Shown piece by piece: positions 26,389 through 38,077 of a stretch of 64,000 bases of DNA. The notes below the pieces were generated by a model that saw nothing but the letters and a program-made list of their open reading frames with translations, ran no database searches and was not told where the DNA came from. The position numbers and the translations under genes were made by a program. The number at the start of each line of letters is the position of its first letter. Positions within the stretch are counted from its first letter, which is position 1. The DNA is from Sorghum bicolor (lineage: Eukaryota > Streptophyta > Magnoliopsida > Poales > Poaceae). The stretch spans positions 873,742 through 937,741 of the forward strand of contig NW_018396398.1 in assembly GCF_000003195.3 (NCBI RefSeq), in the 5' to 3' direction.

Positions 26389-29300
26389 TGTCACACCCGG
26401 TTTTAAAGAACAAAACCAGGCTAGCCATATTTGTGCCCAGGAAATCCACACATACAACAACAGAAGCAATAATATCAGAAACAATGTTCTATAGCGGAAA
26501 TATACTTATAATTAACACTTACATAAAAGTATCACGGAACGGTAACTAATCTTCAGGCTCAATCTTCACAGGGACTGTTGACTGGGGGTAACATATGCCA
26601 TGCACTTCTATCCATCCTCTTTGAACTCCTTCATGATTCCATCATCCTTCTGATTAACTCTTACTAGTAGACTGTAGTGGTGGGAAATAGCAAGAGTGAG
26701 CACATATCGTACTCAACAAGTATAACCAGGGGTTCATGAGGCTCAAAAAGCTGACACTGGTTTGACTGCATTTAGCTTATTAATAGTGGATAGCATGTTC
26801 ATAATTAAATAGCAAATGTCAAGGTAGCATAAATAATCCGATAATCACATGATCAAATGTAAGCATGATTAACCCATAGCATAAACGATAATCAAATGAA
26901 CATAATAACATAATAAGCTCATCATCTTAATGTAGATGTCCCCAAGGCCGCTCCTAACCGTGAGCTCGGCTAGTATACTAGTTTTAACACTCTGCAGAGG
27001 TTGTACATCTTTACCAATGAGTCATGATTTACCCTTTCGCCCGAGGTAGCTAGTCTCTTAACCCCCTTCCTAGGGAGGTCGGCAGGGATCACTATGAAGC
27101 CTTCAAAAAGTTCGTCTAACATGTTAGGGCCGCAAGGTTTCCTTTGCGAGCAGATATAGATGCCCCCCTTCCGAATGGCACAATGACGCGCAGCCTATAC
27201 ACATAGGGACAGGGGCTCGCACTATACCCGTGTCGGTTCAGCCTCTCCGCCCTTTCGGGTAACCTCTAACAAGCTAGAAAAGGTCTTCATACTGAGCTAA
27301 AGCCAGAGCCATTATAGCCCTCATGGTTGCACTGTTATCCTGGGTGATCACGTACAGACAAGATCTCATATAGTTATTTGTCATTCTTTTATGTTCATTG
27401 CACAACTATTAATCATCTTACAAGATCATGGATTATATCAAGCACTAGCACATCTACACCAAATGCATATCAAGTAGGTAGCAAGGAATCCAGGTAACAA
27501 TCATCTATGATTTTGCTAAGGTCGACAAGGTGAAAGCATGCATATGATATATATGTGTATTTATAAGTGAGTAGGTAACAAGAATGATCCCAAGTTATAC
27601 TTGCCTTAAACTTGCTCAATTCTCACACCTTCTGATCTTCAACACTCATGGACAGCTCTTCTACTTGCGGATTGTAGCAACCAAGCATATCAACTAAGAA
27701 CAGTACACCACACAAGAGAAAACAAAAGGCTTGAAAACAACATGCTAAAAAGACTATCATTGCTACGGTTGGTAAAATAGACTTTTATCAAAAGAAATGT
27801 ATTAAGATAAAAAGAAACAACTATAAGCTTGATTATTTTAAGCGACAAAAAACATATGAATGACATTTATTTAGATTACTCAACTCTATTTTGGTTTAAA
27901 AGCCTGAGTTAGAACTAGTCATGTTTTTATTTATTTATAAATATTGATGTACAAGCAGGTTAGAAGTCTATTTTATTTTATAAAATAAACCATAGGTGGG
28001 AACGTCTAATTTGAATTTAATAAAGCTAACAAATTTAATTAACATAATGCAATAGGTAAATATTGGTCATATTGATATTTTTTTATGAAAAGCCGAGACT
28101 TAAACATATCTTGTTTTTTTTAATTGCAAAAGCAAGTTGCATCCACGTTATTCCAATTAATATTGTATTAATTCAGAAGACATATCGTAGAGTCAAAACA
28201 AATAGAGCTAAAATAACTAAGATATGATGACAATCAATTCAGAGCAAGGATGAACATATGAGTGCTTATGTAGTTAGAAAATTATCCCGAGGATGTATAA
28301 AAGAAGAATTTTCTCAGATGGAGAGATAAATAGAGAATGATCATTTATTATGTATGAATGATGTATGTGTGACATCAGCATATACTTCAGTCAATAAAAT
28401 AATGGATAAGGAGATGTGTGTCTCACCTTTAATCAAATATGACGCTTGTTTCTTGTGTCAAGGCAACGGAAGAAATAGTATCTATAGCCTGCTGCTTACA
28501 TGTACATGATGGTGAGTTCTACTTGTGATGCATGGCTAGCAACAGCAACATCCACAGGCGAGTAGCAGCGACGTAGTCGACTAAGCCACTCGGCGACATC
28601 AAGAACGGCGGTGGCCAGCACAAACTAGCACAAGGAAACCAAGCAGAGTATGGAGATTATTAGCTTCAATGACAAGACGAGAACGAGCATATCCATGGTG
28701 AGGACTTACCCTGCAGGATTCTAAACAAAGTAGAACACGCACGCATGCATGGAATCGATATCTGGCTAGCAGGATCGCCGGATGCAAAGAAGCCCGAACA
28801 AACTTCTCCATGATCCACGCGCCTGAACGTGGGGGTGCAGCAGCACGTGCAGCTCGCTGGTGACGGCGGCACTTCAACCATCGCTAGCTTCCGTGATCGT
28901 GGTTGGATCCACTTGCAGCTCGGCGTGTCAGATGAAGGCGGCGATAGTAGTAGGGCTATGAGGATCGAGTCCAGATTTTCAAGGGTTTAGAGAGAGAGGA
29001 TACATATGAATCGGAGATTGTTATTTATGGATGGGCATGGCATGACTGATACGGAGTCCTTGTTTTACACGGCATATAAATCGTAAATAGATTACAACGA
29101 AGAGAACATGGACTTGTTGCTTGCTTTTTTTTAATCTGTGCGTCCTCTCATCAAAGCAAAATGGGCCATGAATCAAAACAAGAGAACAAGTTTGGATCAA
29201 TGCAAGGGGATTGCAAGAGAATTGTGCAGACCTTGATCCATTAGTTAAAGAACCAAAAAGGCTTGGTGAGAGATGGATTACAGTTAAGATTAATTATTTT

Positions 29301-29679
29301 CAGAATTAATTAATTTCATGAATAAAAATAATTGCAGAAAATCTAGAATTGATATTTAAGGTCCGAAAAACACTCCGAAGGCTCCAAAAATTTGGGAAAA
29401 ATTATTAGAGATATTTTAGAATATGAAGATCACAAGTAAAGTATTTAGAGATTGATTGACAGATGAGGAACTGAACGAAGTGATTTGGGTTAAAAAAAAA
29501 GATTTTGAGAAACTCGGAATTAAAGCATAGACTGAAAACAAGGAATTTGATTGTAGAAAAAGATAAAGATATGTTGAACAAGGAGCAAATTTATTTTTCA
29601 TATATTTTCATGAGCACTCAAATACAAAACTAAATCAATTTTCATCTATTTTGAAAGGAGCAAATTTTAGGGTGTTACA
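26389..29679 (-). repeat. LARD 5' LTR
   Basis: Upstream LTR in element orientation (3291 bp), from 'tgtcacaccc' at 26389 to 'gggtgttaca' at 29679. Nearly identical to the other LTR apart from two deletions, each between short matching bases. A TATA-like CTTATAAATAC occurs on the minus strand at 27557-27567, but whether it is the promoter is uncertain. Confidence 0.9.
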
Positions 29680-29684
29680 GATTC
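29680..29684 (+). repeat. Target-site duplication GATTC (right)
   Basis: Direct repeat of 21888-21892. Satellite monomer m5 resumes here in register. Confidence 0.85.
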
Positions 29685-31308
29685 CATATGACACATGTCA
29701 TCTAGGAGTTCGATCCGGTGCGTCCAAATTGATTTCTGAGCATATGGTATGTTCCATGCAAATTGTGCACCTTTCTTATATCAAGATTAGCACTATCTCT
29801 AAACAGACCGAACCGAGCCTCCACTTGAGCCTCTTCACCTAGGAGTACCAACAGGTGCTTCCAAAATGGTTTCTTAGACTTTGGTGCATTAGGCGCAAAC
29901 CGTGCACATATCTTGCACCAAAACTAATACTGTCTCTAAGCACGCCAGAGCGAGATTCCATATGACACACGTCATCAAGGAGTTCTATAGGGTGTGTCCA
30001 AATTAATTTCTAAGCATATGGTACGTTCCATACAGACCGTGCATCTATCTTGCATCAAGATTAGCACTATCTCCAAATAGACCAAATCGAGCTTTCACTT
30101 GAGCCTTTTACCTAGGAGTACCATTGGGTGCGTCCAGAATGGTTTCTTAGCCTATGCTGCATTATGTGCAAACCTTGTACCTATCTTGCACTGAAACTAA
30201 CACTGTCTCCAAAGAGACCGAAGCAAGATTTCATATGACACACGTCATCTAGGAGTTCCATGTTGTGCGTCTAGATTGATTTCCAAGCATTTGGTATGTT
30301 CCATGCAAACCGTGCACCTATCTTGCATCAAGATTAGCACTATCTCCAAACAGACCGAACCGAGCATCCACTTGAGCCCCTTCACCTAGGAGTACCAACA
30401 AGTGTGTCCAAAATGGTTTCTTAGGCTATGGTGCATTAGGTGCAAACTGTGCACCTATCTTGCACCGAAACTAACAATGTCTCCAAATGGACCGAAGCGA
30501 GATTCCATATGACACACGTCATCAAGGAGTTCCATCGAGTGCATCCAAATTGATTTCCAAGCATATGATATGTTCCATGCAAACCATGCACCTACCTTGC
30601 ATAATGATTAGTACTATCTCCAAACTGACCGAACCAAGCTTCCACTTGAGCCTCTTCACCTAGGAGTACCAAATAGTGCATCCAAAATGGTTTCTTAGAC
30701 TATGATGCATTAGGCGCAAACTGTGCACCTATCTTGCACTAAAACTTACAATGTCTACAAACAGACCGAAGCAAGATTCCATATGATACACGTCATCTTG
30801 GAGTTCCATTGATTGCGTCCAAATTGATTTCTAAGCATATGGTATGTTCCTTACAAATCATGCACCTATCTTGCATCAAGATTAGCACTATCTCTAAACA
30901 GATCAAACCGAGCTTCCACTATAGCCTCTTTACTGAAGTACCAACAGGTGCTTTCAAAATGGTTTCTTAGACTATGGTGCATTAGGCGCAAACCATGCAC
31001 ATATCTTGCACCAAAACTAACACTGTTTGTAAACAAACCAAAGCGAGATTCCATATGACACACGTCATCAACGAGTTCCATCGTGTGCATCCAAATTGAT
31101 TTCCAAGCATATGGTATGTTCCATGCAAACCGTGCACCTATCTTGCATCAAGATTAGCACTATCTCCAAACAGACCGAACCGAGCATCCACTTGAGCCTC
31201 TTCATCTAGGAGTACAAATAGGTGCGTCAAAAATGGTTTCTTAGACTATGGTGCATTAGGCACAAACTATGCACCTATCTTGCACCGAAACTAACATTGT
31301 CTCCAAAC
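29680..31308 (+). repeat. Satellite segment, HOR monomers m5 to m16
   Basis: About 12 forward monomers in the HOR order, starting inside m5 where the LARD landed and ending exactly at the end of m16 ('ctaacattgtctccaaac'). It closely matches 38238-39866, including the uncommon 'ttctatagggtgtg' in m7, so the two are copies of one block. No gene is seen. Confidence 0.9.
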
Positions 31309-31309
31309 T

Positions 31310-32434
31310 CATGATAACTTGGTAAAAGATCATGCTTTTCTCACTAAGAAGATTTCTAATGAAGAAATTAAAACTAGTGAGAGCTCATCACTTGGGTCAA
31401 ATGATCAATCACATATTGCTACTAACCCTTGTGATGTAGGCAGGAAGCATGTATCCACCTCTTGTGATGATTTATTATCTATGCCATGTGCTTCACATAT
31501 ACATGCTTGTTCTACTTCTATGTCTTGTGAGACTAACATTTTGAAGGAGAACAATGAGCTCAAAAATGAAGTGAAGAATTTGAGCAACAAGTTAGAGAGG
31601 TGTTACAACTCAAAAGTCACCTTTGAGCATATATTGAAGACTCAAAGAATCTATGGTGACAAGTGTGGCCTTGGCTTCAAGGAAAAGATGACAAAGGGCA
31701 AAAGAAAGCAAGAAAAGAGGATGCTTTCTCACACCATGTGCTATCCGTGTCATGAAGTGGGACACCTTGCAAATGGTTGCCCAAACATTGAGAAGCTCAA
31801 GAAGATGAAGGAAGAAGAGAGGCTAAAGCATCTTAAGTGCTTCAAGTGTCGCACTTGGGGTCATCTCACCTCAATGAGCCCAACCAAGCAATTGGTGAAG
31901 CATCAAGCGAAGCCTCAACCTAAGCCACAAGTTGAGCAAGAAAAGAAGCCCCAAGCTCAAGTCAAGATCTACCATGTAGATGGTGGTGACATGGGGATGA
32001 TGAAGAAGAAGACAAGAAGGGGAGGTAGACAATCAAGATCATCAAAAGACCTCTCCCACATCAAATGCTTTGAGTGCAAGAATGATGGACACTTTGCCTC
32101 AAAGTGTCCTACCAAGCTTAAGAAGAAGGCTCAAACAACTTTCAAGAGGCAAGGCAATGAGAAGCAACACATGAGCAAGGAAGAAAAGGCTCAATCAAAG
32201 AGAAGTTGCTACTTATGCCGGGAAAGGGGACACATGGCTCATTCATGTCCCCTAGGTAATAATTCTAAGCCCATTTCAATCGATGATAATACTATGCTTA
32301 GAAAGGATGGTAATGGTACCTCTATGGTTGCTATTGCAAAACATCCCGCTACTCATATTAAGGCTATGCCTAAGTATGTTGCACCTAACTTGAGAGGACC
32401 CAAACTAGTTTGGGTACCATCAAAAAGTGGATGA
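31310..32434 (+). pseudogene. Copia (Sirevirus) gag, N-terminally truncated
   Basis: A 371-residue frame counted from a TTG at 31319. It is open further upstream to the satellite junction, so the true start is lost. Residues 70-110 look like a coiled coil ('LKNEVKNLSNKLE'). Four CCHC zinc-knuckle positions follow, at about 141-154, 174-187, 250-263 and 297-310. The second has Ser at 187 in place of the last Cys and is probably non-functional. Lys- and Gln-rich linkers separate them. The C-terminus 'GPKLVWVPSKSG' matches the gag end typical of grass Sireviruses, and a near-identical ending occurs at 62515-62545. Gag would form the virus-like particle and bind RNA. No pol frame follows, so the copy cannot act alone. 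Confidence 0.8.
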
Positions 32435-35400
32435 TTATTGGTAGGTACCATCGGCATTGGAGGCTTGATTCAATTGATCTTATATTATTCATCATATGAT
32501 TGAGTCAAGCATTGAAGCTTAGTGCTTATCCTATCCCAATGCCAAGTCAAATAAGTGAAGTCCAAGTACTATAACATACAAGTGCAAATATTCAAGTTGT
32601 GGTGATTTATTGGATCATTTGATGGCTTGCAAATACATGAGTTGAAGCTTGCAAATTAGATGATCATGAGCTAACCAAGGTATATATTTGTTGATCACAT
32701 TCATTTGGGTGCATATGAGTTAATTGAATTGGATATATATGCAATGTTGCTTGCTATAAGGTTTTTGAATGGATAAATGCTTAGTAATCAAGTTTGGATT
32801 GATTTGAGTTGAATAAGTTCATAAGATGACACTTAGTAAGTGTATTGAATGGATATATGTCTTGTGAAAGTATTCAATCAAGTTGATTTTAAGTTTGATT
32901 CAATTTGATCAAGCTTAGCTCAATTGCTTGAAATCTGTCTAAATATTGAAAATCTGAGCTAGCAGTGATCAAGTCTAAGTTTGAGTGATCAAACCTTATT
33001 GGAATGACTTGAAATTTTGGTATGCATGCTGTGCACTTATCATAGAATATGCTGTAGAAATTTCATGAGAATTGAATAAGGGATACTTCGGTTTTGGAGT
33101 GGATCTTATCAGCTATAGTGCAGCAGTTTTCAGCATGTAGCAGTGGTGGAAGAATTGAAATCTTGTAGCAATCTAGAAGTCAAATGAAGCTCAAATGTTT
33201 ACAGCTGCTAGATGACTTAGTAAAGCACATCTCCACCAAATTTCATAGTATTTGGATCTGTACATTATGAGATATGGATATTTCTTTAAAGGGTACAGAA
33301 TCTGCCAGACAAGTGACAATTATTGGATTGATCTAGAGTCACTTCAAATTGGAAGGTCCTCAAGTTGGAAATATGATTATAAGTGTTTGAGGCACCTAAG
33401 TTTGGTTTTGAATTGATCTATAAGCATGAAAAGTAATGAGTACAAGGGCATTTGGTTGTGAAATGTACTTGGTGTACACATTTAGTACTCAAATTGAAGA
33501 TCAAGATCAAACTCAAGATGAAGATGAAGTTTAAGTTCTAGTAACTATTGGAAACCATTTGGTAGAGAGAAAAGGGCTTAAACAAGTAGAAAGAAAAGGA
33601 CTTAAAAAGAATTCATGGTTGTTCGTCATATTAAGTCCATCACTTGAATCAAACAATCAAAGGCAATTCAAGTAAGTATCAAGGATGGTTCTTTGGAGAG
33701 AGGTCACTTCTCCCTATGTGAGGGGCGTGCCGCCCGAGGAGTGGGTAAACCAAGTATGGTGCTTGGAAGGCTAACATGGAAGTGGTGATCCGAAGGACAT
33801 TTGAGATGCTTAGTTGAAGCAATCAAAAGGATTGATCAAGAAAGCAAGCAACAACCCAAAAGAGAGCTAGTCATGCTATTTCAAGTGATATTCTTAGTAG
33901 TTCTCTCATGCAAGCAATGATCAAAAGAAGAAGCAAGTCAACCACAACAAGATAGTGCACTTAATCATAAAGTGGTTTTCAATTCATATGGGTGAAGATT
34001 TGATCTATCAATTGGTATCTATGATTGGTCTTCACCAAGCTTATCAATTGGACTTCACATTGCTTTTGGAGAAATGAATTGGAATCTATGTGACTATCCT
34101 CTTCTCCAACATAGCAAAGGTATCATTGTAATGTGCATGATCATTTCATCCCTTACTAGTATGCAGTTAGTGCATATAGTACATGCTTAATAGGATCATG
34201 CATGACAAATGAAAAGTTTTAAATTCATAGCCTACCACTATTGCTTGATTGATTAGTTGATCTAGTGGTATGTATATGAGTTTATTCATGAGCTAGTGAA
34301 CCCAAGTACTTGATCTATTTTGGATTGTTAACAAGTGACAAGTACAACATTGGCAAGATAACCCTTAATAAGAGGTGTGAAGAAGCTTGTCATTGGTTCA
34401 AACCGGACTTGAAAGCTTAGGCAAATCAACTTAGTTCAAGTCAACAATTAGAAGCTCATGATGATTAGAGTACAAGAACAAGACAACAATACAAATGGAT
34501 ATCTAAATTCAGATGTTTCTTCAATTGGTATCCAACAATTGGTACTCATGTTGATAGCAAATGTTCAAGATAGCACACAAGTGGTTCCATACTAAAAGAT
34601 CTTATTGGTAGAAGAATCCCATATGGTATCAGACAAGATATTTCAAATAATATCACATTTATACATATGGTATCTATCATACAAGAAGGTAGTTCCACAA
34701 GTGATCCTCAACTTTAAGAGATCATCAAGCAAAGATAAGTTCCCTCACCAACAAAATTGACAAGTGAATGACCCATGCTATGACATAGGGGGAGTGCCCC
34801 ACCAAATGGTATCAAGGTCAAAGATCCTATGTGGTATCTCAAGAGCATTTCAAGTAATGTCATTCCAACACATATGGTGATGTCCATCAAAATGCAAAAT
34901 TCAAGCCTCAACCATCTATCCCAATGCAATCCTTTGTCACAATTAGATTCACTCTTTCTCAATTGGTATCAAGATTTAATTGGTATCACATACCTTTTAT
35001 GGAAATTGATGACAAAGGGGGAGAAGTTGGAACAAAGATATAATCATGGGATAAGTTGGACAACAAAAGATATGTTTCAAAGGGGAAAGATCAAAGATGG
35101 ACATGGACAAGGGAGCAACATTAAGGAAAAGAGTTGGATCAAAAGTCTTGGACAAGGGAAGCACATAAGTAGGGGGAGCAAGCTCATGCATATTGGTTGT
35201 TTGCATTTGATTTGTGCATATTCATATGCTTGCTTGCATTGCATAAGTCTCTAAAAACAATATGCATGCTTGTGTGGTGTATGCTAGTTATAGAACTTGA
35301 ATGATGATATGATAACTAGCATGCATAGGTTGGTATCTAGACTTATGTTCTTCAAGTAAAGACCAGACCCTTGCTTTTAATGTTGATCTCACGGGGTTTC

Positions 35401-35673
35401 TAGTGTTTTTGTTGTCTAGCTACTCATGGTGCTAAGGATGGTGTACATTGAATGCTTCAAATGCTATCGATTTTGGTATTGAGCTAAAAAGGTTTACTCT
35501 ATACACCTTAGCACTTAGTTGGGTTTTATGGTGCTTATCGAAATCTTAACATAGAGCTTAAATGTTGGATAAGTAGCATAAAATCCAAATCAAGTTAGCA
35601 ATTTACACATGTGTAAAGTGCTAGCTTGAAAAAGCTTAATTTCCATATCTTTGTAGAGTTGTCATCAATTACC
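32435..35673 (+). other. Sirevirus non-coding spacer
   Basis: About 3.2 kb with no protein domain that I recognise. It is AT-rich and has recurring 'attggtatc' words. Polypurine runs similar to the true tract occur at 34787-34794, 35014-35026 and 35171-35178, as in Sireviruses with multiple polypurine tracts. Short frames here (for example 34829-35254) show no known motif and are probably chance. Confidence 0.6.
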
Positions 35674-35687
35674 AAAAATGGGGAGAT
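35674..35687 (+). other. Sirevirus polypurine tract
   Basis: AAAAATGGGGAGAT lies directly before the LTR start 'tgaaaggtccttg'. It is the expected plus-strand primer and sets the element's orientation. Confidence 0.8.
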
Positions 35688-36526
35688 TGAAAGGTCCTTG
35701 TTTGGTTTTGGTAATTGAGTGACAACTTAGGTGGACTAATACTTTTTATGTGAGATACACAGGAGATTAGTCCACAGGTGATGATGTGATGATGAGCTCA
35801 TTGCATACGAGACATGACATGGAGTCATGTGACCAAGGTGGAGAAGATCAAGATGAGGCTTGGCTCGATGGACCGGTTGCAAGAGTGAAGGGCAAGTCGG
35901 AGGCTTTGAAGCGAGGGACCGCGTGTGACGGTGAAGCTTGAGCAAGACTTGGCGCCGATGGACCGAGGCAACGGTGAAGAGCAAGTGAGGTCAAGATCGA
36001 TGAACCAATACAGTCACATGATGATATGAAGTGGATCATATCATTTGGTGATTGGCTGGTGCATGTGTTGCATCAACATTGGAGGAGATGGAATGGAAAG
36101 CGCAAGGCAAAGGTATAACCTAGGGCTTTTCCATTTCACCGGTCATATGTGTGTAGAGAAGTATATGACCGGATTTAGGATAGATGGCCGTACTATCAAG
36201 AGGGGCAAACTTGTTTGCATATCGGTCATCTAGTGCCACTTGAGCGATCTAACTTTGCATACATGTTAGGATCGAGTGGCGTGGCAAGTTTGAGAGTCTA
36301 ACTCCCTTGAGAAAATGTTTGTGAAAATGCTAACACACGTGCGCTTGGTGGTGTACACTTGGTGGTGTTGGCACATTTACAAAGGAGGTGGAGTTCCTAG
36401 GATTGAGAGAGGTGTGGGTTTCTGAGAAAATTAAGTGCATATTTTCTATTGCGCCGGTGGGAATTTTAGAGAAGTCGCGGGAGTGTTTCTCAGTAGGAAA
36501 CACTCAACGGACGCTTTGCGCGGAGG

Positions 36527-36922
36527 CACCGGACGCTGGCCTTTAGCGTCCGGTGTGCTGTCGGGTGTAGCAGAGTGCACCGGACGCACCGGAGTGAGTC
36601 CGGTGCTCAGCGTCCGGTGCGCGGGCGGTTTGGCGACCCTCTCTGCGCATGAGTCCGGTGAGCACCGGACGCTCAGGGTGCGTCCGGTGGCTTGCGTCGG
36701 GTGACCGTGCGAGTTCGCGGAGCTCTCTGCGCACGGGTCCGGTGTGCACCGGACGCGTCCGGTGTGAACTAGTTGAGCGTCCGGTGGTGCTGTGTCAGGC
36801 GCGAGCGCGAGGTAGCCGTTGGCGGCAACGGTCGTTTTCAAACGGCTAGTGACATGTGGCCGACGCCTGAGCACCGGACGCTGGGAGTTGAGCGTCCGGT
36901 GGCTCCCTGTGAGCGTCCGGTG
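36527..36922 (+). promoter_or_regulatory. Palindromic motif cluster in Sirevirus LTR
   Basis: CACCGGACGC occurs exactly at 36527, 36578, 36663, 36747 and 36872. Its reverse complement GCGTCCGGTG occurs at 36546, 36610, 36680, 36755, 36777, 36892 and 36913, and there are several one-base variants. At 36747-36764 two copies form a perfect 18-bp palindrome. Such clusters upstream of the TATA box are known in Sirevirus LTRs; a cis-regulatory role is an inference. Confidence 0.7.
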
Positions 36923-36972
36923 CCCACGTGTTTTGCCCAGTGAAGGGGCAACGGCTAGTTTAGCCCTTGGGG

Positions 36973-36981
36973 CTATAAATA
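36973..36981 (+). promoter_or_regulatory. TATA box of Sirevirus LTR
   Basis: CTATAAATA follows the palindrome cluster by about 50 bp, in a position suited to the LTR promoter. Transcription would start roughly 30 bp downstream, near 37005. Confidence 0.65.
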
Positions 36982-38077
36982 GAAGTGGTGGCCGGCCTTG
37001 GCAAGTGAGGAGCACCCTTGGGACTTAGTGTCCATGCTTGGGGAGTGCTAGGAAAGCCTCTAACTCACTTGTGCTTGCAAGAGTGCGAATCAATAGCGAG
37101 TGAGCGATTCTAGTGCGTTGCATTGAGAGATTGCATCGAGTGGCACTAGGTGTTCGTGTTGCAAGCCGGTGGTGCTTGCTACTCTTGGAGGTTGCCACCT
37201 CCTAGACGGCTTGGTGGCTTGTGACTCCGTCGAAGCACGCAAGGAGATTGTGCGGTGCTCCGGAGAAGAGATTGTGAGGGGTACGGTGCTCACCCTGCGG
37301 GGATCGCGAAGAGCAACTCTAGTTGAGCAAGACGTGAAGAGCGACAAGTGGTCCGGCCGGGTCAAGTGCTAGAGCTTGTGGTAAGCACTCCACATGGGAG
37401 AGTGTGACTTGCGGGTCACCACTAGCAAGAGGACCGGCGGCAACCTTGGAGCTTGTCTCAACGGGGACGTAGCTTGGTGGCAACCAAGTGAACCTCGGGA
37501 GAAAATCATCGTGTCAACATTGTTCTTCCCGTTGGTTTGCAAAGTCCCTAACACAAGCTTGTTCTTACTTTCATATACTTGTGCTTGTGTAGTTGCTCTT
37601 GTAATTAGTTAGCTTGTGTAGCTTGCTAGTTACCTTCTTGCTTGTGTAGCTAGAAGTAGTTCCCTTGCGTGACTAATTTGGTTTGTGTAACCTTGTTAGT
37701 CACATTGCTTAGTTTGTGTAGCTAAGTAATTTGCGCTGTCTAATTTGGCATTGGTTGCCTTGTTATTGAGCTTGCTAGTGAGCTTAGGCTTTGTGCGCTT
37801 TGCCTCACTAGTTTGTGTAGGAGCTCCCCTGGTTTGCAAAGTACTAGTTGCATAGGTTTGTGTAACCTTGCTCCTGGAATTGATTAGGTGAGCTCTTGCT
37901 AAGGTAGCACCTTGCTTGCTTGTTTAGGATCTTTTCAAGGTGCTAGAGAACTTAGATAGAGGGGTGTAGTCTTGGCTAGACCGATAGTTTTAATTCCGCA
38001 TTTGTTTTGGTTAGCTGGCGTAATATTTTTTAGAAAGGACTATTCACCCCCCTCTAGTCCACCATCTCGACCGTTCA

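Larger units (their letters stand above)
21893..29679 (-). mobile_element. Non-coding gypsy-type LARD, complete with both LTRs
   Basis: A 7787-bp element with two long LTRs (21893-25229 and 26389-29679) around a 1159-bp internal region that has no credible gag or pol frame. This makes it a large retrotransposon derivative (LARD), mobilised by proteins of another element. It lies on the minus strand: a primer-binding site borders the right LTR and a polypurine tract the left one. Ends are TGTAACACCC and GGGTGTGACA in element orientation. It sits inside an m5 satellite monomer with a perfect GATTC duplication. The LTRs differ by few substitutions and two small deletions in the right copy, so the insertion is fairly young. 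Its PBS-side LTR sequence resembles the partial LTR at 54492-55080, which belongs to a Del/Tekay-like element and suggests its helper. Confidence 0.9.
31309..38077 (+). mobile_element. Sirevirus-like Ty1/copia remnant (5' truncated, no pol)
   Basis: A 6.8-kb plus-strand fragment. It begins inside gag, has no 5' LTR, and passes from the gag end straight into non-coding spacer with no protease, integrase or RT. A polypurine tract and one LTR (35688-38077) follow. The LTR carries a dense cluster of CACCGGACGC/GCGTCCGGTG palindromic motifs, and extra polypurine runs precede the real tract; both traits are reported for Sireviruses. No target duplication is visible. By HOR position the flanks are m16 on the left and the end of m3 on the right, so about 400 bp of satellite is missing. 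This points to rearrangement after or during insertion. Confidence 0.8.
35688..38077 (+). repeat. Sirevirus 3' LTR
   Basis: About 2.39 kb, from 'tgaaaggtccttg' to 'ccgttca'. The upstream (U3) part has the GC-rich palindrome cluster and ends with a TATA box at 36973-36981. The rest is repetitive, rich in 'gcttgtgtagct'-like words. Frames such as 36446-37015 on the minus strand simply reflect the GC-rich motif cluster. The exact right end is uncertain by one or two bases because no target duplication is available. Confidence 0.8.

Noticed and set aside
34829..35254. Possible env-like gene after gag in the copia remnant
   Set aside because: The 141-codon frame lacks signal peptide and membrane segments and sits in AT-rich spacer with stops in nearby frames.
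36446..37015. 189-codon minus-strand frame in the copia LTR
   Set aside because: It is a by-product of the GC-rich palindrome cluster and runs antisense to the LTR promoter; no recognisable domain.
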